A stretch of DNA of 64,000 bases from Lichenostomus cassidix (lineage: Eukaryota; Chordata; Aves; Passeriformes; Meliphagidae). Made by a program: the position numbers and the translations under genes. The notes under the pieces were generated by a model, which searched no databases, was not told the origin of the DNA, and saw nothing but the letters and a program-made list of their open reading frames with translations. Position 1 is the first letter of the stretch. Every line of letters starts with the position of its first letter. Positions 23,289 through 36,056 of the stretch are shown one piece after another. The DNA lies in contig CM039180.1 of NCBI GenBank assembly GCA_008360975.2, positions 11,623,122-11,687,121 of the forward strand, given 5' to 3'.

Positions 23289-26200
23289 AAGGCAAACTAT
23301 GGTGCCTTTAGTTTGGATATGCACCATATGCAGTATAGTACAAACCTTCAACAAATGGATTGGTATTATATCAGTGCCTGAGGATTTCTAAGAAACATAA
23401 TGCCATACATTTTCATTTCCCAAACGAACCTATTTTTAAGACTTCTAACAGTGCAACTCTGATATCTTTTATACAACTTCAGATAAAATTACAACCCAAT
23501 AGAAAGAAATGTCTCAGAGAGCTTAGACAGTCACTGCAAATTCCCAAAATATCAGAACACTGACAACTGGTGCACTGAGCAAGAAAACACTGCAATTTTT
23601 CCCCTGCTGAAAATATCATGTAAGTCACATCAAGTCAGTTAAAGCTGGCAGCCATGACTCTGTCAACATCTGTAGTTGTTTCTGACATATTTGCTTCTGA
23701 TAATAGAGTCTGGTTGTTTAACAGTGCCTATAAATTATTAAGAATTCGGTGGCACAATAAACATAAAAATATTACTATCACATAAAGCAAAGAGTCCAAC
23801 AGAGACTTTGCTTTAACCTGGCATATCACACAGACTGCTCACCCTTTCTCACCCATATAAAGCTTACAACAGGACTTGCTTTCTTATTTGAAAACCTCCT
23901 CAATTAAACTTAACTTTAAAAATCCTTTGCTAAGTGGGACTCAAAGGGACATAAACCCCTTCCCCACACTCCCATGGCCTCCACACACACCATGTACAGC
24001 ACAGTCACAGTGAAAGCAGCTCACTGCTCACAGAGTGCCAGTGCAGGAAGAGCCACAGAGATATTGATCATACTGATCATACTTACACAGCCTCACCTTC
24101 CCTGCCTTCATGACCTCAGCCTGGAAGACCTTTAACTCCTTCCCATTTCTCTTAAACTAATGCCCTCTCACTTACAATACACCCTACTTCCTACTACCAT
24201 AATCACAGGATGAGAAAAAGATTGGAACAACTCATTATCAGCACTAAAGAATGACTGAACCTGGACAGAAACCCTTCTCTCAACAGCTACATTAACTGGA
24301 TCTCTTTCTCCAAGGTTAATGATTTTTTCAGGAAAACAAATATTAAATCATGAATCCAAGACTTCGAACTGTGTCAAATATGGCTAAAATTGGATAAGCC
24401 ATTTTAGAGGCAGTAACCTTTGTTTGCAGTAGCTTTTCAATTCACTCAAAAATGCTTTGCCTCAAGAAATAATTACCACACAAAACTATAAACTGAATAT
24501 AAAGAGGTAGCTTGATTTGATTTCTATCAACTAACCTGTTATTTAGATTATCCATGGTTTTCATATTCTAAAGAAACTCTCTGCATTAAATCCTCCATAG
24601 AATCTATTTTGGTGGCATTTAAAGCATATTTGCATACACATTTGCATAAACAAATGCAAAGATGATGCTTACAAAAGTAAATATGACAAAATCATGGGAT
24701 GGATGTCTCAAAACAGAGTTTGGTGTGCTAAGTAAAAATACCTATACAAGAAAATATCACATGCTTTCTTCAAGAGATACACAACCATTTCTGAGACAGC
24801 ATAATAACGAAAGTTGAAAAGGTTTATTTAACTATTTCTGTCCACTGTTTCTGCCTCCAAGAGCTAGAATTTATCTGTGGTTTGGTTTTTTAGTTTGTCT
24901 TTTGGTTTTGGGGGGTTTAATGAGGTGAGATGAGACATGTTGAGTTTAATAGACTCAGCCTGAAGATAGCTTATCTGACTGAGGGATGGATGGAAACAAG
25001 GCACTTGTTCAAGGCACTTCAGCTGCAGCCCTGGCTCTGACCCTTATCTGCCCACAGCTCACTGAGCACCTCACACTGGAGACTATTTGAGCAATTTCAG
25101 AACTCTGCATGTTCATTACAGGTTACTCTGTCATTCATTGTTACAATTGATATTGATCCTGAAGTCCAAGCTGTACAAGTCTGGCTCTAAAGCACACCAA
25201 CTGGATGAAACATCTCTGTAACATTCAACAGAGTTACATTTCCAACAAACTCACAGTTAATGCTACAAATAACAAGCAAAATTTTTAAATCAAAATTCCT
25301 TACTTCCCTAAAGTTAAACAGAGAGAATTACTTGGTTCTGGAGATCCCTATTTAGAGGTGGGGTTTCTTAGCCATTTTCTAGTTCAGGGCATAATCATAT
25401 TACACAATACACCTTGCAATCAAATAAGCAGCTTCTCAAAAGCCACAGAAATCCATATTTAGATGTCTTCAGGTAGCTAAGTACTCATTCAAGCCCCGTA
25501 CTACTGCAGTGCTCACTGAGTAAGATAGGATTTAAATAAATTCAAATATATTTAGAAATACATTTAGAAATTTTACTCATATCCACAGGGCTTTGGCGAC
25601 CTCAGTCAGATATAAATGTATATATATATTTCTAAACGACAGTCAACAGCAAATTAAAGCAATCTGAACTCTCACAAAAGCTCAGAATAAAATAGGGCTC
25701 CTCCACAGTGACAAAGAAAAAAATGACAATTTTTTTGAGGAACATAGAAGTCTAAGCAGTGTCAACCAGCAAAAGGACATAATTAAAAATACAACACAAG
25801 CAAGGACACAGGAAAATAGCTGCTTTCCTTGCCTGTAAACACTGTGAATCACTAGGTATTTCAAGGAACCTGTTCCCTTCATAGCAATCCCAACCTGAAT
25901 GGTCAGGATACCATCCAGCTGTTGAGTCAAGACTTGACTGTCCTTCTCAGCTCACTATATCATAGAATGATGAAGCAATGAAGTTGCACATTCACTATAC
26001 ATCATCAGGAGCAAAACTTAGATCGCATTTGTCTCAATTTTTTTTAAAAACACATTGATTTTTACTACTTTCAGGAGAACTTCACTTCACAACAAATTAA
26101 AGGCAGTTTTAAAAAGATTATTATATAAAGCCATGAGAATACTACAACCTGGTTTCAACTACCTTCCATGACAGAAATGTTTTACCACTTTGTTAGATCC

Positions 26201-29200
26201 TCCATATTGCAGTTTCACAATCACAGGCATAATTTCATTAAGATTAAGAAAAGCCAATAATTAGAATAGTAAAGCCTATGGCCTAAACTGCTAATTTTAT
26301 AGCAACACTTGTATCACACAAACTCTCTTAAAGCATTACACTTGCTCATGCACAGCTAGAAAACAACTTTAATGAAGGACAAAAAAAACCCACTTTCCGG
26401 GTTCAACATCAAAATACAAGTTAACCCTATCATCAAATTGCTGCCACACTTGATACTTTAAGTTAATCTTAAATGAGACCAATAAACAGCTTAGTCACAT
26501 TAGGGCTGACTGAAAAGCTGCTTCTGCCATGATGTAATAAACCAAGGCAGGTATCCCTGTAATGCAGATACAGCACTAAACTTACTGGGAGTCATCCTTC
26601 CTACCCTCAAATCCAGGATGAAAGCCCTAAAGCAGTGCTCCAAAAGAATCATTACTTTTCATGTGCATTACAAGTAAACCATTAAACCTGCATTTCCTTT
26701 TTGAAAGGGAACATCAAATACTATGCAATGCACTCAGTGTTCTTTTTAAGTACTTTATCTATGCATCACGGTTCTCAAAACAGCATTTCAGAATTGCAAA
26801 TTGTATACAAGCGAATGAGAAACTTGTCACTCCTAGGTTCACACCTTTCAGTGGAAGTTTTGTCATGCTCCTTCCAGCTAGCCTTAAGAAAACCTGCAGC
26901 AGCCAAAATGGAAGGAAAAAAGTAAAGTAAAATTAAAAAAACCCCAGACACTGTTAACCTGAGGATCATACCCACCAACCAGCACGAAAAGTACTCTTCC
27001 TACCATGCCTGCCAAGCTCCCCCAAGTTGTCTTGTAATCTAAAGTCATTATAGCTTGTAAATAAAAAGGAATTAACATACTTGCTTTCCCCAAGGAAGAC
27101 CAACAACTCTGCTATAAGTGGATACCAGCATTCCTAAGACGCTGCTCACGAGAGTTAATTTTCAAAGTTTGCCCTTCACTCCATCTCAAAAAAAGCCCCA
27201 AAACCCAAAAAACCCTGAAAACCCAAAACATAATCACCCCCAAACAACTGATTTTTTTTTAAATTGCACATCTCTAGATGCCTATTTAGGGAGCTTTTTG
27301 TTTATTTGAGGAGTTTATCAGGCTAACAGCAGCAACAATAAAATATGAATGAGATGCCATGCTGGCTGCTGTGTATCAAACCCTGTTCTTGATAAACAGA
27401 GATGGACCAAACATGTCATATATGATGACACACACAGACATCTGGCAGCATGTCCATGCCTGCCTGTGCCTCCAGTAAGATGTCAGATGCTGAGAAGCTG
27501 ATATTTTCTCAGGCCCTGGTATTCTGCCCACAAACCACTGCATCTGATCCCATTTCTGCTGCTGCTATTTCCTTATAAGCTCATGCCCTTTATCACTCAC
27601 CAGCCAAAGCAGGAAGAACTCAGAGGCACAGCACAGAGCACGCAGTGAGAACCAGCTTTCAAAATCTGATTGGAAGTAGACTCAGCCATCTTCACTTCCA
27701 GCAAACTCACCAATATTTGAAGCAAGGAAATGCCACAGAAAATAACTGTCACCCAAGGAATACTTGTTTTGCCAGAGAATTACACAACTGTCTGAAATAG
27801 CAACAAAATGTTGACTATCAGGATTTCTGAGATTTATTTCAGGTTCTGGTAAAAGAACATTGCGTGCGGTTGTTGCAACTGCTGCAGCCAATTCTGGAAT
27901 CTCTGCCCTCAGCCTTTAGGTCTGTGCAAGTTTCCTAATTTTGTTACATAACTGGCTCATGGCTCCACTTGAAGTAACATGACACAATCTCATAGATACT
28001 TTACTCATTAAATAGGGGGGAAGAACTGAGAAGTCCAAGATTCTACACCTCCCATAATTTACTTCTGAGCCTCCTGCAGTATTTATTAGTAGCAAAAAGC
28101 ATCTAATATTTAAACATATTCTACTGTTCAATAAAGTAGAAAAATCCAGACCCTTAAAGGGAACTACAGTCCAGTTAATTTTGCTTCTTATCTTCTATAA
28201 GAGATGTCAATTTCAAACTTCTCATCAAATAGAGAAATTGCTGTTAGCACACTGGGTCTACAAGCCATTTCTGAAAATGCTTTATCTTTTTTAAAAGATT
28301 AAATAAAACACAGCACATGGTCAATCTCAACTTCTGTTCTTTCTAATTCCTGGTTTTTTTTACCGAATACTACATGCACACACATATATATGCCATTAAA
28401 TATTTGTAATCTTATACTGAGAAATCCCTGAAACATTGCATGTACCTGCTCTTACAACTGTAACAACTTTATTAAGGAATAGAATTTCTATAAACACCAA
28501 GTTTTTAATTTATATACAGCTGTCTTAACAAATACTTGGGGGGGTAACCAAACAAATATAGTCACCACCTTGAAATAAAAAGTCATGCTCCTCTCTTCCT
28601 TCTTGAGATTCTTAACGCATTAATAAATCTTGCTCACTGGAAATACTGACTTGTGTTTAGGAAGACATGTTTATCTGTCACCAGGCACTGCACAGCAGAG
28701 TTGTGGCTTCTTGATGACTACAGTCAGGAAGCTGAAAACCACTCCTAAATCACCAAGTTTGCATCATGTTCTACAAATAGTTATCCAGCAAGTTTTTGAA
28801 GCAGCTGAGGCATGAAGTGGCTGAGCTGTCAGAAAAAGCTGCTGTCTCTTGTAACAGCCACCGTTCTGTAGGAACACAGTTGCAAATGCTGAGCTTCTGT
28901 TCTTAAAAAAAAAATAAAAGGTCTCTGGAGTGATCCAAGTAAGGAATTGCCGAGTAAAAAGACTTACATGTGTATCTGGCAAGGTCCTCAAAACAATCAT
29001 TAAAAATGGAACACTATTATACACGAAAGACTATCTGATAGGGTCTAATCAGCAGTTTCTGCACAGGAAGATCATGTCTCAGTCTATCAGTATTTCTGGA
29101 CATGTCAAACTAACAGATAAACAAGGTCAAGTGATAGAACATACGTGGACTTTAAAAGAACCTTTGGAAAGATGTCAATGACTTCCAGATAGACTGTCAT

Positions 29201-31794
29201 CTATGAAAAGCAAACATTGCTACAGATCAAAACCAGCCAGAACACTGAACAAAATTTGGAATCAACATTCTTCACTGCAATCAGCTAACTGTATAATGAA
29301 GATTAACAGCAGCATCCAGACTGCATAGAGAGGCCTATTGATCACCTGATAGCAGTGCCCAAAGCTCCTTGGATCACACACCACTGGCCTGTAGCTCTTC
29401 TATTCAGTGCCAGTCCACAGCAAAGTGCACACAAATCCCTGTTCTCCTTCACGCAGAAGCATCCTAATCCCAAAATCAAGCAGAATAAATTTTCCTAGTC
29501 TGGTCTCTATGATCCATTAGCTTTCACATCCCTTAGCACCCTGTAGTGACAGAGGCAGACATTCAGAGCCTCATCCAGCACACATGTGCCCAGTAACTAC
29601 CTTGTTAAAGGATGAGAGTATCCAGAAATGGCAAATTCCAGCTAAGTATGCCAACCATCAGATTTTTACTAGAAAGATGAACACAGACACTCACCATGTC
29701 ATTGCTCATCAGGCCCTGACACCCAAGGGTAGCTTACAAATAAATAGAGATGCCCCACATTCCTGCTGGCTCTCGAAGCTCTAAAGAGAGAACTTCAATC
29801 AGAAGCAATCACTCCCTAAAGACAGATCCACACAACTGACAGCAAAGGTCATGATGGCCCAGCATGGCTCCACAAGGGTTTAACCACTCCAAACCAGTAT
29901 CACCACAGTGCACTGTCCTTAGTCACCAGCTCCAGCCCCAGAGCCCACGGCACAGGACACAGCTCCCAGGAGCTCACTGCCACTGCAGTCCCCGAGCAGC
30001 TCTCACACCATTTACCCCGCAGAGCCTCAGACTATGGTGAGACTAATGGCACTGAGGCAGCTCTGAGCACTGCCAGCTTGAACACTCTGCATCTCTCCCT
30101 GCAAGCCTCCTCAAGCACCATTAACACAGTTAATCTGGACTAATTAGGGCTATTTCCCCTCTCCTACTACTATGTGGACTAGTGGATAGAGTTTTTATGA
30201 AGTATTGCCTAAATTAAGTTCTGAAATGGAGTGAACTGAGCCTGTCCTATTATTCCAAATTTTAAGCTTCTCTAAAAAGGTCTGGCAGTACAAACTATAT
30301 TTATCTTTTATACTTCAAAGAAGAAAAGAAAACCTGAAGTAGCAACATTTCTAGACGACAATCTTAATCTAGCAAAGCTTAAGAATATGTATAAACCTTA
30401 ACAATGAATATGCAAAATAAACGGAATTCAGTATCAACCACGTGAGTGTTATCTATAAGGGAAGGCAGGGGGAGTGAACTATGAATACCATTCAAAGCCT
30501 TAAGAACAGGTATCTCAAATCCAGAAAGGAACTTTGGCAGCTCAGGGACCTCTTCCCTCCAACATAATACAGTCAGAAGAGCAGGGAGACCTGAATAAAA
30601 GAGGAATGACAGGGAAAACACTGCAGTACAGCTCTGTTGATCAGCTGTGCAACCTGACTTGAAACACACCCACTTCATTGGGAGAAGAAATTAAAATACT
30701 GGGGGAGGTGTTCTGAGAAAGGCTATGAATTACCAACCACTTGAAAGACTCTCCTATTAAAACAGCCAACCATGAACAGAAGATAAGGCATTATAATAAA
30801 TTAAATGAGTCTTTAAGAGATAAACAGAAAATATAGTCACGAAAACAACAGCTTCCCAATAATACAGGCAACTTCATTCATTAACTGAGCCGAGAGGATA
30901 GCAAAGCCAAATTTTTAACAGAGAAATATTATATTACAACACATAATTAGACTGTTAAACTCAGCACCACAGGAAGTCACTGAAGCCAAGATTTTACTCC
31001 CATTCGAAAAGAAAGCAGCTATTTAAACATACAATAACAATAATAATAAGAAAAAAAAATAAACACACAGCTGAGGGAATCTCAAGCTTCATAACTCAGG
31101 GTGCAAGAAAACATCCAAAGAGATCACTGGGCTGTATCGGGCCATCCAAACACTCCCCTGAACTCGACCCCACAACAGCCAGAAGCCAATACCAAGGAGA
31201 GTATGAGCCACACAGAGAACAAACTGTCCCTTAGACAGATCAACACGAAGAGTGTTCAGCTGCCAAGCCAGCATCTGCCAACCACCTAAACCCCAAAAGC
31301 ATCTGGCGCTGGCCAACTTCCAAAACGCAAGGCTTGCACGATTTCACGTTTGATGTGATATTGCTTTAATTTCTTCTCCCACTTTGCAGTTGTATTTTAT
31401 TTTTTAAGAGCAGAACCACAAATTATTTGCAAATAGGAGTCCAATGCTTGGACTCGTTCCAGAAAGCCATCTAGACTTTTTGGAGTATGTCTACCAAGAC
31501 CACCTCAAATGAGCAAAGAATTAAATACTGAACATTATGTGTATTCCCAGCAGAAACGAATTTGGAAATAATCCCCTTTACATGCATAAATTAAGAACTA
31601 AGAGAATAGTTCTAGGAACTACCTGATATCCTTCCCTTCAACTCAAAAAAAAAAAAAACCCAACAAAAAACAAAAGAAACCCACAAACAAAAAAATCCAC
31701 CACAAACACAAGCTGTATTTCCAAATTTCCTGACAACATAATGGCTATCTCTATGTATGTACACGTGTTTGCTCTAACTTTGAAGCTGCACAGA

Positions 31795-31853
31795 GATGGG
31801 GTTGGACCAGACTGATGACTTCCAATGACCCTTTCCTAAATTATTCTATGATT
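31795..31853 (+). mobile_element. CR1 LINE 3' end
   Basis: The sequence GGGGTTGGACCAGACTGATG, then CCTAAATTATTCTATGATTA, is the characteristic CR1 3' terminus with its ATTCTATGATT ending. Only the last ~60 bp are recognisable, so this is a heavily 5'-truncated insertion. Confidence 0.8.
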
Positions 31854-32951
31854 ACACGTACAGCATACCCAAACATTACACAGCAAAACATTACAGCTCT
31901 AATTGCTATTAACTCTTTCTTCCCCCATGGGCAATTTATTAAGCTCTTTGGGTTCTCCTTAAAAATTTGAATACAATTTCTCAAAATAGTAACTATTTCC
32001 TCTTCACCCATCAAGAAGGACTTTTATGAATAACAGCACAGTAAACTCAAGGGAGGAAACATGATATTTAAAGCTTTCAAAGTCTCTTATTTTTCACACC
32101 ACCACCTATCTTTGAGTAAGTGGTGGTCAATTGTCCTCTAACAGTCAGATGGAGCAATACCTCTGACAGGTATCCCAGGAGTTTTGTTTCCTTCACAAAA
32201 CAAAAATACATTACAGAAAGAACAGGCCTACCTTGCTCTGTGGGCAGAAGCAATTAAGTCTGCTTGCTTCCACCATTGTCCCGTGGCTCCCTATTGTCCT
32301 GTGCCACCCCACCCATATATTTTTCCTGCCCCCCACCCATTTTAACAACCATCCCAAGTGTTTGGCTGGGCCAGCAGCAGTAGGCTACTGCTGATGGCTC
32401 AGAGCTTGGCACGTAGACTGCCCAAAAGTTGCTCACTTCTTGGAGAAGGGACACAATTATCACTGCCCTTTTTGGGTGGGAACATTAATTTGGGTCACTA
32501 CCCGTCAAAAGTTTTATAAAAATTTGTCACAGTGTAGGTAATTAATGTCTTTCAGCTGCCATTAACGTCGGGTTTATTGTCTGGGCAAGGAGTGACTCAA
32601 ACGGGAGAAGAAGACAGACAAAGAAAGACAATTGTACAAGCTTTGTGCCCTTAATAAGCCTTGCTAAAAATCCACATAAACTGTCTGATGATGAATCCAT
32701 ACACAACACTGCTTATTATGAAAATAACCTCCTCACAGACAAAGAAAAACCCAAATCCCAATCTTTGGCTGTCATCACTCTCACTCACAGGGGTTCTGAG
32801 AAAAGAAAAAACCTTCAACAAAATTTCTACTAGAAATAAGTAGAAGTTCGATATATGGAAAAATCCAGGGAAGACAGCATACGTAACGTTGGAGAATTAG
32901 GAAAGAAACAATGTCCACTGCTTTCCAGTGACCCCTGCCAGCTGTGACAGG

Positions 32952-32983
32952 AACAGCATCAACTCCATCAACAGCATCAACAG
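32952..32983. repeat. short CATCAA-type tandem repeat
   Basis: The stretch repeats ACAGCATCAAC and TCCATCA units two to three times. It is a small imperfect tandem repeat in the PHTF2 5' intron. Confidence 0.6.
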
Positions 32984-35394
32984 TTCAACTCCAAAAGCCA
33001 TTCTGCCCTTCACTGCCTGGTCAACCGCCTCAAATGAGACTGACTGGAATTCTCTAATGCACCTATGTCCCCTTCTAATACACACCAAGACTCTGTTTCC
33101 TATTTCAAAACCTACAGGATTTTAATTTCTCCCAGAATTCACACCAATGCCTAGCAGCTATGGATACAGCTGGGATCAACTTTTTGAGAAAAGCTGAGCT
33201 AACTCTGCTTTGGGAGAAATCCAGTAGTACCAGAATAATTGAAATGCTCCATGGAGTTCCCAACAACTACTGACAACTTATTTGTATGTCACATTCCACA
33301 AAACACAAGAGGAAAAAATTACAATACAAGCATTGAATTAAATCAACGAGGTTTCCAAATTCTTTTTCAGGTGACTCAGGCTCATGTTTTATCCTTTGTA
33401 ATGTTTATATGCAGAATAAAAACATACATTGGCAGCAAAACATAGCAACAGAACGTTTAACTGCACAAACATTCCACTTCAAACATGGCTTGAGAACTTA
33501 AACACACAAGTTCCAAGCACTGCTCTCAACTTTCACCTTCAGAAATGAAAGTTGCTTGCAAATACTGTACAGTGGAGTCCGTCAAGGTGATGTGTATACA
33601 TACATTGATAAACACCTTACTGGAACAGAAAAAAGACTTCTGAGAAAAGGATTATCCTTTCCAGGGAGTCACAAGTAAAGAGGCAAATCAAAGAAGATCA
33701 CCAAAACCTTCAGAGCTACAAAAATAGCCAAATGCATACAGCTATTTATAACACAGAGATTTATTCACAGAACACTTTTAGCCTCTTAACCCCAGGAAAA
33801 CAGAAAGTCTGATGCCAAGCACTAATGTATGTAACAGAAATACATCCTTCTGCCACTTACTGACCACTCCAAGTGCAGCTGAAGATATTAGGATTCACTT
33901 ACTAGGATTAACAAGTTATTTCAAGTGATGCACTTCTCCCTGATAAAACAGATACCACCATCTGTTTAACATCATCAACAGGAAAATATAGGCAGACAAA
34001 TACTGATGACACACTGTATGCAGTTTCATTCCTATTAGAGAACTCGTGTGTCCAAACTGTAAGACCAGCTGTATTTTCTGTAGGAACATTTCATCACAAA
34101 GAATTTCAGAACATTAATTAAAGTACTTTCAACAAGTCAGGTTTTCCAATTAATTACTTTTTCCAGTTAATTATATGACAGATGGATAAGACACTGGCAA
34201 ATTTGGAACAAAATGCAAGACTCAGCAGCGTTACTTTTCACATGACCAATAAAACATAAAAGCACTAAAAGGCAAAATACCAAGCACAGAGCTGGACACT
34301 ATGGACTCAAAGTTTCACTGAATCTGATACACCCGAGTAATTCACACTCTGAGGCTAGGTATGAGAAACAAAAGCAAAAGTAACAAACACCTGGACAGTC
34401 CCAGTAGTGTGAAATAAATTTTCCCCAGCTCCTTTGTTTCTCACAGAAAAGACAGCAAATAAAACACCAAGAAAATTAATGAACAGAAACATTGACAAGA
34501 GGAACTTTAACTGATGAAGAGTTGCCTAACATTTTGATTCCCAAACTGAAAACGGATAAGCTGTAGTCAGGTTGTCACTGTTTTAGGGTGGGGGGGAAAA
34601 AAGGGGTAAAGAATAAGAAAGAAAATATAGAAAGAAAAAGAAGACATGGCAGCATGTAAAACACAAGAATACAGGAGATGAGGTCAGAGAAGAAGGTGAA
34701 GATGCTGAAATTTAGGACCTTTAAAGGGAAGGAGAAAAGACGTCCTATCACCTGACACAGTCACCGAGGCAGCTCCCGGTGTGTTCAAGCAGCTCAGCGG
34801 GGAGAAGGTGCCTCACAGGAGCGCCGGAGCGGGCAGGCAGAGCCCCGAGCACGGCAAGGGCCCCGGACCGTACCTGCACCCCTGCCGCCCGCACCGACCC
34901 CGCCGGCGGAGGACACGGCAGCCCGGGCACAGACGGCTCCGGGACGGCGCGGCCGCTGCCCGGCCGGACCCGATGCGGGTCGGCGGCGCTGCGGGCAGGG
35001 GCCGCTCGGAGCCGCGCTCGGACCCCCCGCCCCGGCGGCGCCGGCACCGCGCCGGCTCCCGTCGGAGGGAACCGCGGCGCCGCGGAGGCCGCGGGCCGCC
35101 CGCCCTTGCCCCGGCCGGGATTCCCACGGAGGGGTGGGGGGCGGCAGCTGCCCCGCTCCCGCCGCCCGGCCGGGGGAGCCGCGGCAGCCCCGCCGGTGAT
35201 GCGCGCCCCGCGCCTCCGCCGCGCCGTCCCCCGGCACAGAACCGGCACAGAACCGGCACCGCCGCCTCGCCCCGACCGCCCCCCCGCGCCCCGGTCGGCC
35301 CCTTCCCCAGCCGCGCGAGTAACTCGGCGCCCGGCTTCTGCCCCCGCGGCTGCCCCGGCGGGGCGGGGACGCCCCCGGGAGCCGGAGTCCCCCC

Positions 35395-35408
35395 GCCGCC
35401 ATCTCACC
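35395..35408 (-). promoter_or_regulatory. PHTF2: putative PHTF2 exon 1 donor overlapping YY1 motif
   Basis: On the minus strand GAACG|GTGAGATGGCGGC combines a good 5' splice site (GTGAGA, exon end at 35408) with a YY1-type AGATGGCGGC motif (35395-35404). YY1 sites of this form sit just downstream of start sites in many CpG-island promoters. This supports a first non-coding PHTF2 exon ending at 35408. Another possible donor is GCAG|GTACGG near 34875 on the minus strand. The exon is inferred, with no transcript evidence. Confidence 0.45.
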
Positions 35409-36040
35409 GTTCGCCGGTGCCGCGGGGCAGCGCGCGCCGCACGCAACGGCGGCAGGAGCGCGAGGCGGCGGCGGGAAGGCGCGCGCGAGGCAACAGCTGG
35501 CGGGGGAAGCGGGGGGAGCGGCGCGCGCGTCCAGGCGGCAGCGGCGGCAGCAACAGCGCGCCACCCGCGCGCGCCGCCGGGCCGGGGGCGGGGCCTGCGC
35601 GGGCCGGCAGCCAACAGCGCCCCCTCCCGCCCCCCAGGGCGGGGCCGAGGTGTGACCGGCGGCAGCGCCGTCCAACGAGAGAGCGAGAGAGGCGGGGCTG
35701 AGCCTGACGGACAGCTGGCGGGGCGGAGGCGGGGCTGCTGTGATTGACAGCTCCGGTCACCAATGGGCGGCGGGGGCGGGGCTCCAGGCTGACGCCGGCT
35801 CTGAGGGGCGGCCCGAGCCCGAGGGGCGTCACGGACGGCCGAGGTGGGGAAGGCGGGATTAACTTGAGCGACGGCGCCATTGCCCAATGAGAGTGGAGTA
35901 CGGCGGGACGCGCGTGCCCGTCGGCCAATAGCGAGGCGGGGCGGGTGAGGGAGGCGGGCGGTTCCGTGAGGCGGAGCGGGCGGGGAGGGCCCGGCGCCCC
36001 CTCAGCTGAGCGCGGGCCCCGCGGACCGGGGGATGCGCCG

Positions 36041-36056
36041 GGATCTGCGGTAGGTG
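36041..36056 (+). promoter_or_regulatory. TMEM60: candidate TMEM60 5' exon donor
   Basis: CTGCG|GTAGGT at 36049/36050, at the right shoulder of the CpG island, is a plausible donor for a non-coding first TMEM60 exon. It would join the acceptor at 39284 or 39298. The match to consensus is moderate, and other donors nearby are possible. Confidence 0.3.

Larger units (their letters stand above)
22475..35408. other. PHTF2: PHTF2 5' intron region
   Basis: About 12.9 kb between the initiator exon and the CpG-island promoter. It contains two small CR1 pieces (23222-23288 and 31795-31853), a TA run at 25616-25631, C/A-rich simple sequence near 27185-27245 and 31645-31705, and a GC-richer patch near 29870-30010. 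Extra non-coding 5' exons may be present but cannot be told from sequence alone. No coding exon was recognised. Confidence 0.55.

Noticed and set aside
34748..35928. Very long overlapping open frames (up to 379 codons) on both strands
   Set aside because: They are made of Ala/Gly/Pro/Arg runs, overlap in several frames of both strands and sit in a CpG island where stop codons are rare. They show no family similarity.
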